NCBI RefSeq assembly: GCF_030486405.1
Contig: NZ_CP129613.1
Span: forward strand, 6,014,001 to 6,078,000
Direction of reading: 5' to 3'
Length of the DNA stretch: 64,000 nucleotides
From: Mycolicibacterium sp. HK-90
Lineage (GTDB): Bacteria > Actinomycetota > Actinomycetes > Mycobacteriales > Mycobacteriaceae
A model generated the notes under the pieces. That model searched no databases, was not told the DNA's origin, and saw nothing but the letters and a program-made list of their open reading frames with translations. Below are positions 30,341 to 39,045 of this stretch, in pieces. The stretch's first letter is position 1. Each line of letters starts with the position of its first letter. Made by a program: the position numbers and the translations under genes.

Positions 30341-31933
30341 TTACTTGTCGATGAGTTCTGCGATGGGAGTCTCCGGCGTGGCGTGGCGCTGGTCGGCGAT
30401 CAAGTCCTTCCAGAACGACACCGCCAGACACGCGATGATGATGAGGAACGGCAGGGAGGCGACGATCACGGTGTTCTGCAGGGCATTCAGGCCGCCGGCG
30501 AACATCAGCACCACGGCGGTGATGCCGGTCAGCACACCCCACAGGATCAGCACGCCGCGGCGCGGCGTCAGGGTGCCGTCGCTGGTCATCATGCTGAGCA
30601 CGAAGGTGTTGGCGTCCGCACCCGAGATGAAGAAGATCAGCACCAGCAAGATCGCCACAACCGAGGTGACCGAGGCGAGCGGGAAGTGCGCCAGGGTCGC
30701 GAAGAACGCGCTGTTGATGTCGTCGGCGGTCTGCTCGGCGATGTCACCACCCTCGAACATGTCAACGTGGATGGCGGTACCGCCGAACACCGTGAACCAC
30801 GTGAAGAACACCGCGCTGGGCACGACCAGGACGCCGACGATGAAGCCGCGGATCGTCCGGCCCTTGGAGATCCGGGCCAGGAACACACCGACGAAGGCGC
30901 CCCACGACACCCACCATGCGAGCATGAAGTAGGTCCACCACTGCATCCACTCGAGGTCGCCGAAGGCGGTGCCCTGCAGGCTCATCCGGAAGAAATCGGT
31001 CGCCCAGGTGCCGAGCGATTCGATGTAGAGGTTGGCAATGAAGACCGTGGGCCCGACGACGAGCATGAAGACGAACAGCGCAACGGCCATCGCCGTGCTG
31101 CCCTGGCTGAGGTATTTGATGCCCTTGCTCACCCCGGTCACCGCCGACATGGTGAAGATCGCGGTGACCGCAGCGATGATGACGACCTGAGCGACGTTGC
31201 TGACCGGAATGCCGAACAACGTGAACAGTCCGTTGTTGACCTGAAGCGCACCGAGTCCGAGCGATGTGGTGGTGCCGAACAGCGTGGCGAACACCGCCAG
31301 CACGTCGATGAGTTTCCCGATCGGCCCATTCGCCCGGTCGCCGATCAGCGGGACGAACAACTGGCTGACCAGGGTGCGCCGGCCCATTCGGTATGTGGAG
31401 TAGGCGATGGCCAGGCCGAACACCGCGAAGATCGCCCAGGCGTGCAGGCCCCAGTCGAAGTAGGAGTACTGCATGGCGCGCACCGCGGCTTGGGGGGTAC
31501 CGGGTTCGGCAAGCCCGTGCGGTGGCGCGGCCAGGTGCGAAACCGGTTCGGCCACACCATAGGACACCAGACCGATGCCCATCACCGCGCTCAAGATCAT
31601 CGCGAGCCAGGTGATGGTCTTGAACTGGGGGCGGTCGGTGTCCCTGCCCAGCCGGACGTCGCCATACGGGCTGAACGCCAGGAACACGAGGAATACCAGG
31701 ATACCGAGAGTCACCACCAGGTAGAGCCAGCCGAAGCTACCGGTCACCCAGTTCAACGACGACGTGGTCACCTTGTTGAGGTTGTCGGTGAACAGCACCG
31801 CCCATACGACAAAGACGGCGGAGATGGCCACCGAGGTCCAGAAGACGGTCCCGAGACGACCGGTCGGCCCGACCAGACCGTCGCGTTCGACGGTGACGGG
31901 CGTCACCGGCCCGGCACTGAGATCACTGGTCAT
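30341..31933 (-). CDS. BCCT-family transporter
   Basis: 530 aa with 12 predicted helices; takes up betaines, choline or carnitine-like quaternary compounds using sodium or proton gradients. The family signature is the Trp-rich QWWTYFMLAWWVSWGAFVGVFLARISKGRTIRGF (binding-site region), with GIGLVSYGVAEPVSHL near the third helix. First gene of the minus-strand operon. Its position next to an oxygenase pathway suggests it imports the pathway substrate rather than an osmolyte. Confidence 0.93.
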   Translation of the reverse strand: MTSDLSAGPVTPVTVERDGLVGPTGRLGTVFWTSVAISAVFVVWAVLFTDNLNKVTTSSLNWVTGSFGWLYLVVTLGILVFLVFLAFSPYGDVRLGRDTDRPQFKTITWLAMILSAVMGIGLVSYGVAEPVSHLAAPPHGLAEPGTPQAAVRAMQYSYFDWGLHAWAIFAVFGLAIAYSTYRMGRRTLVSQLFVPLIGDRANGPIGKLIDVLAVFATLFGTTTSLGLGALQVNNGLFTLFGIPVSNVAQVVIIAAVTAIFTMSAVTGVSKGIKYLSQGSTAMAVALFVFMLVVGPTVFIANLYIESLGTWATDFFRMSLQGTAFGDLEWMQWWTYFMLAWWVSWGAFVGVFLARISKGRTIRGFIVGVLVVPSAVFFTWFTVFGGTAIHVDMFEGGDIAEQTADDINSAFFATLAHFPLASVTSVVAILLVLIFFISGADANTFVLSMMTSDGTLTPRRGVLILWGVLTGITAVVLMFAGGLNALQNTVIVASLPFLIIIACLAVSFWKDLIADQRHATPETPIAELIDK

Positions 31934-31990
31934 GGGTGCTCCTCGACATCACAGGCCAAGAGGCCGAACCGGCCAGCGGCAAGCAGCTGT

Positions 31991-32013
31991 GGCATACAAC
32001 AGAATGTAATGCC
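31991..32013. promoter_or_regulatory. candidate operator in the divergent BCCT/AA_synth region
   Basis: Imperfect inverted repeat: GGCATaCA on the left, TGTaATGCC on the right, 58 bp upstream of the BCCT start in the 249-bp divergent intergenic region. It is the best symmetric site I see there for the GntR protein. The rest of the region (32014-32182) has AT-rich stretches suitable for promoters but nothing decisive. Confidence 0.4.
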
Positions 32014-32182
32014 GCTCACAGAGCACTGTCAACGGCCCCCGCGCCACAAGCCGTTCGACTGGACCGATATGCAGTGCAATCTAGGTATCCACCTGGTTAT
32101 TCATTCAATTTCCGCGCGCCGGGATGCGGCCGCAACGGGCGGCCCTTGACCAATCGCACGGGGAAGCCCTAGCGTTTCTGGC

Positions 32183-32803
32183 ATGCAAGACGCGGCGTCT
32201 CCGAGCGACATCGGCCTTCGCAAGCTGGTCGTCTACCGCGAGTCGGTGGTGACCGAGGCGGGCGAAACACCGGTTCGCCCCGCGCTGCAGGCCAGCGTCG
32301 CCGCGGTGATGCGCAACCCTTGGGTGGGAACCGGTCCGTCCCGCGATCTGTCGCCAGAGGTGACCCGGATCGCCCCGGCACTGGCTCGGTTGGTGACCGA
32401 GCGCCTCATCGACGCACTCGGCGGCGTCGATGCGATCGAGGCGTTCGGCAAAGCCGCGATTGTCGGAAGCACGGGCGAGATCGAGCACGGCGGCGCACTG
32501 ATCCACACGCCGTACTTCGGCAACCTGATGCGCGAGTTCCTCGACGGCGAGTCGATCATCTGCTTCGCCGACAGCCGCACCGAAGCCGGTGAGCCCCTTG
32601 TGGTTCCGATGTGGCACAAGACCAAGGCAGCCACGCGTAGCCACTATCAGACCGTGAGTACTCGCGTGCCCGACGGCCCGCGCGCCGACGAACTCGTCAT
32701 CGTCGCGGCCGGGTCGACCGGCCCCCGTCCGCATCCCCGCATCGGGGACCGCACCACCGACCCCGCCGTCACCGTCAAGAGTCTGGAGAGTGTCCTGTCA
32801 TGA
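32183..32803 (+). CDS. AA_synth (DUF1185) family protein, copy 1
   Basis: 206 aa. Family landmarks, shared with the next gene: KLVVYRESVVTEAG, RNPWVGTG, EAFGKAAIVGSTGEIEHGGALIHTPYFG, SHYQTVSTRV, DELVIVAAGS. The family is annotated as amino acid synthesis but has no established reaction. Being first in a catabolic operon suggests an enzyme (perhaps amidase or hydrolase) acting on an intermediate. It overlaps copy 2 by 4 nt (ATGA). Confidence 0.82.
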   Translation: MQDAASPSDIGLRKLVVYRESVVTEAGETPVRPALQASVAAVMRNPWVGTGPSRDLSPEVTRIAPALARLVTERLIDALGGVDAIEAFGKAAIVGSTGEIEHGGALIHTPYFGNLMREFLDGESIICFADSRTEAGEPLVVPMWHKTKAATRSHYQTVSTRVPDGPRADELVIVAAGSTGPRPHPRIGDRTTDPAVTVKSLESVLS

Positions 32804-33351
32804 AGCTGCGCAAGATCGTCACCGTCGTCGAGGAGATCCGCACCGAGGGCGGCCGCGAGGTCAACCCACCAGCCCGCGTCGCCGTCGTCGCTGCGGTAAT
32901 AGAAAATCCGTGGGCTGGTCAGGGTTTCGTGGAAGATTTGGCTCCCGGCATCGACGCAAACGCATCCGATGTGGGCGCACTGCTGGCGCCGCTCGTGCTC
33001 GAGGCCCTTGCGGAGCCCGCCGAGGCCTACGGCAAGGCCGCGATCGTCGGGCTCAACGGGGAGGTCGAGCACGGCTCGGGCCTGATCCACACGCTGAAGT
33101 TCGGCGACCACTTCCGCAAGGCTGCCGATGCCACCACACTGCTGCCCGCAGTCGAGAAGCGGGGCCCGGCAGGCGTCATCTTCGACATCCCACTCAAGCA
33201 CATCACTGACGCCACCATCCGATCGCACCATCAGACCGTGGAGGTGCGCATCGCCGACGCCCCGCACGCCGACGAGATCGTCATCGCGCTGGCGGCTGCC
33301 TCACAAGGCCGGCCTCAGCAGCGCCTGGCGCCGCTGAGCAGCGAGAAGTAA
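32800..33351 (+). CDS. AA_synth (DUF1185) family protein, copy 2
   Basis: 183 aa paralogue of the preceding protein: KIVTVVEEIRTEGG, ENPWAGQGF, EAYGKAAIVGLNGEVEHGSGLIHTLKFG, SHHQTVEVRIADAP. Both copies keep the AYGKAAIVG...GEVEHG core; the surroundings diverge, so they may form a heteromer or act on successive intermediates. It lies 7 nt before the hydrolase gene. Confidence 0.82.
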   Translation: MKLRKIVTVVEEIRTEGGREVNPPARVAVVAAVIENPWAGQGFVEDLAPGIDANASDVGALLAPLVLEALAEPAEAYGKAAIVGLNGEVEHGSGLIHTLKFGDHFRKAADATTLLPAVEKRGPAGVIFDIPLKHITDATIRSHHQTVEVRIADAPHADEIVIALAAASQGRPQQRLAPLSSEK

Positions 33352-33358
33352 CGGCCCC

Positions 33359-34090
33359 ATGGCTGCGCCGACGCTCGTGCTGTTGCACGGGGTGGGGCTC
33401 GACCACACCGTGTGGCAGCCGGTGACCGGACTGCTGGTCGACCGGTACACGGTGATCACGCCGGACCTGCCCGGGCACGGAGTCCGGCCGCCGGCCCCGG
33501 CGGGAGTGACGTTGTCGGAGTTGGCCGATGGCGTCGCCGGCGAAATCCCGGCCGGATCGCATCTGGTCGGCTTCTCCCTCGGCGCGCTCGTCGCGCAGCA
33601 TCTGGCGGTGCACCGGCCGGAACTGGTCTCGACCTTGACCTCGGTCGCTTCGGTATGTCAACGCACACCGGACGAGCGGGCCGCCGTGCTGGCCCGCCTC
33701 GAGACCGCGGCCGACGACATGGCGGCGAGTTCGGCCGCGTCCCTGCACCGTTGGTACGACGGAACCGGAGTCAGCCCCGAGCAAATCGCCCGGACCGAGG
33801 CCACCCTGCTGGCCAACGACCGGGCCAGCTTCCTGAACTGCTACCGGGTGTTCGCGACGGCCGATGCCGAGATCGGCCCGCAACTCGGACAGATCAACGT
33901 GCCCGCACTGGCTGTCACCGGCTCCGACGACCCCGGCTCCACCCCGGAGATGACCGAAAGACTCGCGGCGGCCATTCCCGACTGCGAAGCCGTCGTCATC
34001 CCCGGCGCGCGGCACATGCTTCCCGTGCAATGTCCTCGCGAACTCGCCGACTGCCTCATGTCATTCATCGGAAGGTCCGTACATGTCTGA
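33359..34090 (+). CDS. alpha/beta hydrolase (RutD / enol-lactonase-like)
   Basis: 243 aa. Oxyanion motif LLHGVGLDHTVW, nucleophile Ser73 in GFSLGA, later Asp in TGSDDPGS and His in GARHMLPVQCP. Resembles 3-oxoadipate enol-lactonases and RutD-like amidohydrolases. In this operon it would hydrolyse an ester, lactone or N-acyl intermediate after ring opening. Its stop overlaps the aldehyde dehydrogenase start by 8 nt. Confidence 0.87.
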   Translation: MAAPTLVLLHGVGLDHTVWQPVTGLLVDRYTVITPDLPGHGVRPPAPAGVTLSELADGVAGEIPAGSHLVGFSLGALVAQHLAVHRPELVSTLTSVASVCQRTPDERAAVLARLETAADDMAASSAASLHRWYDGTGVSPEQIARTEATLLANDRASFLNCYRVFATADAEIGPQLGQINVPALAVTGSDDPGSTPEMTERLAAAIPDCEAVVIPGARHMLPVQCPRELADCLMSFIGRSVHV

Positions 34091-35570
34091 TACCCCGAAA
34101 CTGCAGCACTTCATCGGCGGAAAGCCCACCGAGCCGAACTCCGCCGAGTATTTCGAGAGCACCAATCCGGCCACGCGAGAGGTGCTCTATCGAGCCGCGC
34201 GCGGCAGCGCCGCGGACATCGACGCGGCTGTGGCGTCGGCCACCGAGGCCTTCAACGACCCGCGGTGGCGAGATCTGAGCCAGACCAAGCGCGGGCACCT
34301 GCTGCGCCGTCTCGGTGACCTGATCGGTGAGCACGCTGAGGAACTCGCCCGCTCGGAGTCGCTCGACAACGGAAAGCTGCTGCGTGAGATGCGCGGCCAG
34401 CTCGCCACGCTGCCCGAGTATTACTACTACTACGCCGGTTTGGCTGACAAGATCCACGGCGACGTCATCCCTACCTCGGACCGTCAGGTGCTCAACTACA
34501 CCGTGCGTGAGCCGCTAGGGGTGGTCGGCGCGATCACTCCCTGGAACTCACCCCTGACGTTGACCACCAGCAAGCTCGCCCCGGCATTGTGCGCGGGGAA
34601 CACCGTGGTGATCAAGCCGTCCGAATACACGTCGGCGACCGTGCTGAAGCTGGCCGCGCTGGTCATCGAGGCGGGCTTCCCGCCCGGTGCGGTCAACGTG
34701 GTCACCGGGTTCGGTACCGAGGCAGGCCAGCCACTCGTGGATCACCCTGGGCTGGCAAAGATCTCGTTCACCGGCAGCACCGCGACCGGGTCGCGGATCG
34801 CGTCCGCGACGGCAGGCCGGTTCATCGGGTCGACGCTGGAACTCGGCGGCAAGTCCCCCAACATAGTGTTCGACGACGCCAACGTGGCCAACGCCGCCAC
34901 CGGTGTGGTGGCAGGCATCTTCGCGGCTGCCGGACAGACCTGCATCGCGGGCAGCCGCGTGTTCGCCCAGCGCGCCATCTACGACGAGCTGCTGGAGCGC
35001 GTCGCCGACCGGGCCCGCAGCATCCGGATGGGCAACCCGCTCGACGACGACACCGAGCTTGGCCCGCTGGCGTTCGAAGACCAGCGCGACAAGGTGGCGT
35101 CCTACGTCGACCTCGGCCGGGCAGAAGGCGCCCGGGTGCTCACGGGCGGGCAGGCCACCGACGGCGGTCTCGGCGGGTTCTTCTACGAACCAACGGTTCT
35201 GGTGGATGTCACCAATCAGATGCGCGTGGTTCGCGAAGAGATCTTCGGACCGGTCGCGGCGATCATGCCGTTCGATTCCGAGGACGAGGTCGTGCAGCTG
35301 GCCAACGACACCGAGTACGGTCTGGCGGCCGGCGTGTGGACGTCCAACCTGGCGCGGGCCCACCGGATGGCCGGCCGGCTCGACGCCGGCACCATCTGGG
35401 TCAACACCTACCGGGCCATGTCCCCGATGTCTCCCCGGCAGGGCTTCAAGAGCAGTGGCGTCGGCATCGAACATGGCACCGAGACCATGAAGGAATACAC
35501 CCGGCTCAAGAGCGTGTGGATCAACACCAACGAGGGGCCGGTTCCAGACCCGTTCGTGATGCGGAGCTGA
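34083..35570 (+). CDS. NAD(P)-dependent aldehyde dehydrogenase
   Basis: 495 aa class 1/2 aldehyde dehydrogenase. Catalytic Asn155 (ITPWNSP), Lys178 (VIKPSEYT), general base Glu253 (LELGGKSPN) and nucleophile Cys287 (GQTCIAGSR) are all present. Oxidises a linear aldehyde to an acid; semialdehydes are typical in ring-cleavage pathways of this layout. A single base separates it from the tautomerase gene. Confidence 0.93.
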   Translation: MSDTPKLQHFIGGKPTEPNSAEYFESTNPATREVLYRAARGSAADIDAAVASATEAFNDPRWRDLSQTKRGHLLRRLGDLIGEHAEELARSESLDNGKLLREMRGQLATLPEYYYYYAGLADKIHGDVIPTSDRQVLNYTVREPLGVVGAITPWNSPLTLTTSKLAPALCAGNTVVIKPSEYTSATVLKLAALVIEAGFPPGAVNVVTGFGTEAGQPLVDHPGLAKISFTGSTATGSRIASATAGRFIGSTLELGGKSPNIVFDDANVANAATGVVAGIFAAAGQTCIAGSRVFAQRAIYDELLERVADRARSIRMGNPLDDDTELGPLAFEDQRDKVASYVDLGRAEGARVLTGGQATDGGLGGFFYEPTVLVDVTNQMRVVREEIFGPVAAIMPFDSEDEVVQLANDTEYGLAAGVWTSNLARAHRMAGRLDAGTIWVNTYRAMSPMSPRQGFKSSGVGIEHGTETMKEYTRLKSVWINTNEGPVPDPFVMRS

Positions 35571-35571
35571 C

Positions 35572-35769
35572 ATGCCACTCGTCGAAGTCACCATCGCCGA
35601 GGGCCGTTCTGGCGAGCAGATCCGCGCCATGATGCACGAAGTGCACGAGGCCGTGCTGCGGACCGTGAACACGCAGCCTGAGCACATCCGCGTCATCGTC
35701 CGCGAGGTTACCCGGACTCATTGGGCAACAGGCGATCTCACCATCGCCGAGATGAAGGAGCAATCATGA
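35572..35769 (+). CDS. 4-oxalocrotonate tautomerase-family protein
   Basis: 65 aa, exactly the size of 4-OT subunits. The initiator Met is followed by Pro (MPLVEVTIAEGRSGEQ), which after Met removal is the catalytic N-terminal proline. Usually a hexamer that interconverts enol and keto acids. Overlaps the monooxygenase start by 4 nt (ATGA). Confidence 0.88.
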   Translation: MPLVEVTIAEGRSGEQIRAMMHEVHEAVLRTVNTQPEHIRVIVREVTRTHWATGDLTIAEMKEQS

Positions 35770-36809
35770 GATTTTCGTTGTTTGTGCACATGGAGCGGTG
35801 GGACGAGTCGGTCAGCCACCGTCAGCTCTTCGAGAACCTCGCCGAGCTGTCCCTGATGGCCGAGGCCGGCGGCTTCTCCACGGTGTGGATCGGTGAGCAC
35901 CACGCCATGGAGTACACGATCTCGCCGAGCCCGATGCCACTGCTGGCCTACCTGGCCGGTAAGACCTCGACGATCCGGCTGGGCGCGGGCACCATCATCG
36001 CACCGTTCTGGAATCCCATCCGGGCCGCGGGCGAATGTGCGCTGCTCGACGTGATCAGCAACGGCCGCATGGAAGTTGGCTTGGCCCGCGGCGCGTACCA
36101 GATCGAGTTCGACCGCATGATGCCCGGGCTGTCCGCCGCCGAGGGCGGCAAGCACCTGCGCGAACTGGTGCCCGCGGTGCGCAAGCTGTGGCAGGGCGAC
36201 TACGCGCACGACGGCGAGATCTGGCAGTTCCCGACGTCGACGAGTGTGCCCAAGCCCGTGCAGGAGCCGATGCCGCCCATGTGGATCGCGGCACGCGACC
36301 CCGATTCGCACGACTTCGCGGTGGCCCAGGGCTGCAACGTGATGGTGACCCCACTGATGAAGGGCGACGAGGAGGTCGTCGACCTCAAGCACAAGTTCGA
36401 TACCGCTGTCGGCAATCACCCGGAACTGCCCCGCCCCGAAATCATGGTGTTGCGCCACACCCACGTTCACGCCACCGAGGACCCTGACGGCTGGCGCCCC
36501 GCCGCCGCGGCGATCTCGAAGTTCTATCGCACCTTCGACGCGTGGTTCGGCAACAAGACCACTCCCGTCAATGGATTCCTCGAACCCAGCCCCGAGTCGA
36601 AGTTCGCCCAGCGTCCCGAGTTCGAACTCGAGTCCCTGCACCGGACCGCGATGATCGGCACACCGGACGAAGTCATCGAGCGTCTGCGGTCCTACCAGGA
36701 ACTCGGCATCGATGAGTTCAGCTTCTGGTGCGACAACAGCCTGCCGCACGACGAGAAGCGCAAGTCGCTCGAACTGTTCATCAAAGAGGTCGTTCCCGCC
36801 TTCCAGTAA
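35766..36809 (+). CDS. luciferase-like flavin-dependent monooxygenase
   Basis: 347 aa bacterial-luciferase-fold protein from ATG 35766 behind AAGGAG. Landmarks: FSTVWIGEHHAMEYTISPSP, IRLGAGTIIAPFWNPIRAAGECALLDVISNGRMEVGLARGAY, HTHVHATEDPDGW, IGTPDEVIERLRSYQELGIDEFSFW. EHH near residue 45 is typical of two-component FMNH2 monooxygenases such as those opening N-heterocyclic rings (PyrA, TgnA-like). The flavin reductase gene in the divergent operon is the likely reductase. Substrate unknown. Confidence 0.9.
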   Translation: MRFSLFVHMERWDESVSHRQLFENLAELSLMAEAGGFSTVWIGEHHAMEYTISPSPMPLLAYLAGKTSTIRLGAGTIIAPFWNPIRAAGECALLDVISNGRMEVGLARGAYQIEFDRMMPGLSAAEGGKHLRELVPAVRKLWQGDYAHDGEIWQFPTSTSVPKPVQEPMPPMWIAARDPDSHDFAVAQGCNVMVTPLMKGDEEVVDLKHKFDTAVGNHPELPRPEIMVLRHTHVHATEDPDGWRPAAAAISKFYRTFDAWFGNKTTPVNGFLEPSPESKFAQRPEFELESLHRTAMIGTPDEVIERLRSYQELGIDEFSFWCDNSLPHDEKRKSLELFIKEVVPAFQ

Positions 36810-36819
36810 GGAGCCAACA

Positions 36820-37155
36820 ATGAGCGGACTCCGCAGCGGTGTACGGATCAGCGCCGTCGACCTACAGGATGCCCAGCGCCGCGCCGCCATCCAGCGGGTC
36901 GCCGCGCCCGAGCAACCCGTGCTGCTCGACATCGAGGTGTTGATCGACCGAGACACCCGCGCGGCGTTCGACGCGCTCAGCGCTGCGCCCGCAAGCAGCG
37001 CGTTGCGTTACGTCGGCACGCCGCGCGGGCTCGCCGGCCTGATCGCCGACGTGCAGCGTCTCGGTATCGCCGACGGTGTGGTGCTCAAGCCTCTCAACGA
37101 CAGCCCGGTCACGGACCTCATGTTGGAGGAACTTGCGCCGGGGCTGTGCGCCTGA
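36820..37155 (+). CDS. small protein resembling a luciferase-like monooxygenase C-terminus
   Basis: 111 aa from ATG 36820 behind AAGGAG. The first 60 residues show no motif I know. The second half (RYVGTPRGLAGLIADVQRLGIADGVVLKPLNDSPVTDLMLEELAPGL) looks like the C-terminal helix-loop of luciferase-like monooxygenases (GTPEEVADRI..GADGFVL..). It is last in the operon, 10 nt after the full-length monooxygenase, so it may be an accessory subunit or a shortened paralogue. Confidence 0.65.
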   Translation: MSGLRSGVRISAVDLQDAQRRAAIQRVAAPEQPVLLDIEVLIDRDTRAAFDALSAAPASSALRYVGTPRGLAGLIADVQRLGIADGVVLKPLNDSPVTDLMLEELAPGLCA

Positions 37156-37185
37156 GCCGACGTGCGAGCGCGGCACGCAACCGCG

Positions 37186-37899
37186 TCAGCCGGCGAACGG
37201 GTCCGCAGCCGCGGCGATACGCGCGGCGGCATCGTCGAGAATCGCCTCCCCGTGGCCGAACCCGGCGCGCTGCGCACCCGTCGCCGCGAGTTTGGCGACC
37301 GACTCGGCCAGCTCCACGCGGTCGGTGTTGAACACCCCGAGTATCACCTGGCCGTTGAACTCCGCGACCACGTCACCGGTGAGCACCGCATCGGCAGCCG
37401 GCAGATACAGCGCGATGCTGCCCGGAGTGTGGCCGGGCACGCCGATCACCCGTGCCCCGCCGGCGAAGTCCAGCACGTCACCGTCGCCCACTGCCCGGTC
37501 CACCCGGCACGCCGGACCGTGCGGGGACGCATCGAAGTCGGGCCGCAGCGTCCGCTCCCCGTCCGTCAACACCGGCAGCGGCCCCGGTTCGTCACCGCGG
37601 ACGAACTCGGCATCGCCCTTGCCTGCAATGACCTCCACGTCGGACCAGTCGGCGATCTCGGCGGCCGCACCACAGTGGTCCTCGTGAAAATGGGTCAGCA
37701 CGATGCGCTTGACGTGAATCCGCCGCAGGCCCAGATCGGTGAGCGCATCAGCGATGAGCTCGGCGCTGTCCGGCCACCCGGTGTCGATCAAGGTCACACC
37801 GTCAGGCTCGATCCACAGATAGCTGTTGAGCAGGTGAGCCTGGCCGCCGGGAATCCGTAGCCGGTAGAGCGACTTCGCCATCTCGAGTAGGTCGGGCAT
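37186..37899 (-). CDS. metallo-beta-lactamase-fold hydrolase
   Basis: 237 aa. Zinc motif LTHFHEDHCG with His70, His72, Asp74, His75; further ligands in GVPGHTPGS and LTGDVV; C-terminal GFGHGEAI. Glyoxalase-II/lactonase-like size. The start could be ATG 37899 or 37881 (MAKSLYRLRIPGG); neither has a strong ribosome-binding site. Convergent with the catabolic operon and downstream of recR; substrate not deducible. Confidence 0.85.
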   Translation of the reverse strand: MPDLLEMAKSLYRLRIPGGQAHLLNSYLWIEPDGVTLIDTGWPDSAELIADALTDLGLRRIHVKRIVLTHFHEDHCGAAAEIADWSDVEVIAGKGDAEFVRGDEPGPLPVLTDGERTLRPDFDASPHGPACRVDRAVGDGDVLDFAGGARVIGVPGHTPGSIALYLPAADAVLTGDVVAEFNGQVILGVFNTDRVELAESVAKLAATGAQRAGFGHGEAILDDAAARIAAAADPFAG

Positions 37900-37977
37900 G
37901 CTTCGACGCTACCGACGTTCGAGCCGGGTCCGGCCTTGACTTCGCTCACAGCGCACTATTTCCGAACGTGCAGGTGA

Positions 37978-38589
37978 TCAAGCCATCGCGCGGCGGCCGG
38001 CCAACGCCCGGCCCAGGGTGAGCTCGTCGGCGAACTCGAGGTCACCGCCCATCGGCAGGCCCGAGGCGATGCGGGTGACGGTCAGGCCGGGGATGTCGCG
38101 CAGCATGCGGACCAGATAGGTGGCCGTGGCCTCGCCCTCGGTGTTCGGGTCGGTGGCGATGATCACCTCGGCCACGTCGACACCGTCGACGCGCTCACCG
38201 ATGCGGTTGAGCAGTTCACGGATGCGCAACTGGTCGGGCCCGACACCCGACAACGGGTCAAGCGCCCCGCCCAGCACGTGATAGCGCCCGCGGAATTCAC
38301 GGGTGCGCTCGACGGCCTGCACATCCTTGGGTTCCTCGACCACGCACACCAGCGAGGCGTCGCGGCGGGGGTCACGGCAGATGCGGCACCGTTCCTCATC
38401 GGAGACGTTGCCGCACACCGCGCAGAACGTCACGCCGTCCCGGATCCGGCCGAGGACCGCGGTCAGCCGGTCGATGTCCGGCGGCTCGACGCTCAGCAGG
38501 TGAAAGGCGATCCGCTGGGCACTCTTGGGCCCGATACCGGGCAGCTTGCCCAGCTCGTCGATCAGATCCTGGACCGGACCCTCAAACAT
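37978..38589 (-). CDS. recR: recombination protein RecR
   Basis: 203 aa. Helix-hairpin-helix [19 protein letters not shown], Cys4 zinc finger (Cys56, 59, 68, 71), Toprim domain [16 protein letters not shown], and Walker-B-like C-terminus. Works with RecO and RecF in daughter-strand gap repair. 11 nt downstream of the YbaB gene, the common bacterial pairing; counterpart of Rv3715c. Confidence 0.97.
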   Translation of the reverse strand: MFEGPVQDLIDELGKLPGIGPKSAQRIAFHLLSVEPPDIDRLTAVLGRIRDGVTFCAVCGNVSDEERCRICRDPRRDASLVCVVEEPKDVQAVERTREFRGRYHVLGGALDPLSGVGPDQLRIRELLNRIGERVDGVDVAEVIIATDPNTEGEATATYLVRMLRDIPGLTVTRIASGLPMGGDLEFADELTLGRALAGRRAMA

Positions 38590-38600
38590 TGCGGTTCAAC

Positions 38601-38933
38601 TCAGAGTCCCGGGATACCGAATCCACCCATGCCGCTGGCCAGCGGGCCGAGCCGGCTCTGCGCCAGGGCGGTCACCTGGTTGGACGCGTCGGCCAGGGCG
38701 CCGACGATCAGATCCTGCAGCGTCTCAGGGTCGGCCGGATCGATCACTTTGGGATCGATGGCCACCGCGATCACCTCGCCGCTGCCCTTGACCGTGACCT
38801 GCACCAGGCCACCGCCGGCCTGGCCGTGCACCTCGGCGTTGGCCAGCGCCTCCTGCGCCTCCATGAGCTGCTGCTGCACCTGCTGCGCCTGCGCCAGCAG
38901 GGCCGACATATCGGGCGTGCCTCCGGGTTGCAT
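38601..38933 (-). CDS. YbaB/EbfC-family nucleoid-associated protein
   Basis: 110 aa from ATG 38933 (AAGGGGACC upstream). Conserved core [52 protein letters not shown]. The dimer binds DNA non-specifically and may help load RecR-associated repair. Counterpart of Rv3716c. The upstream in-frame extension over the amidase promoter is not credible. Confidence 0.93.
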   Translation of the reverse strand: MQPGGTPDMSALLAQAQQVQQQLMEAQEALANAEVHGQAGGGLVQVTVKGSGEVIAVAIDPKVIDPADPETLQDLIVGALADASNQVTALAQSRLGPLASGMGGFGIPGL

Positions 38934-39032
38934 GACTGGTCCCCTTGCCGTGTTGGTTGCGTCTTGGTCTCGACTTGGTTGCTCTCGCCTGTCGGCGGCG
39001 ATTCGGACTTCCAGCCTAGTCGGCGGGCGGGC

Positions 39033-39038
39033 TAGCGT
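39033..39038 (+). promoter_or_regulatory. -10 box of the amidase gene (leaderless)
   Basis: TAGCGT seven bases before GTG 39046, no Shine-Dalgarno sequence. Confidence 0.5.
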
Positions 39039-39045
39039 GGCGCCC

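Noticed and set aside
30383..32149. 588-codon open frame on the plus strand
   Set aside because: It is antisense to the BCCT transporter gene; composition is the Arg/Glu/His-rich pattern of a high-GC shadow frame, with no domain.
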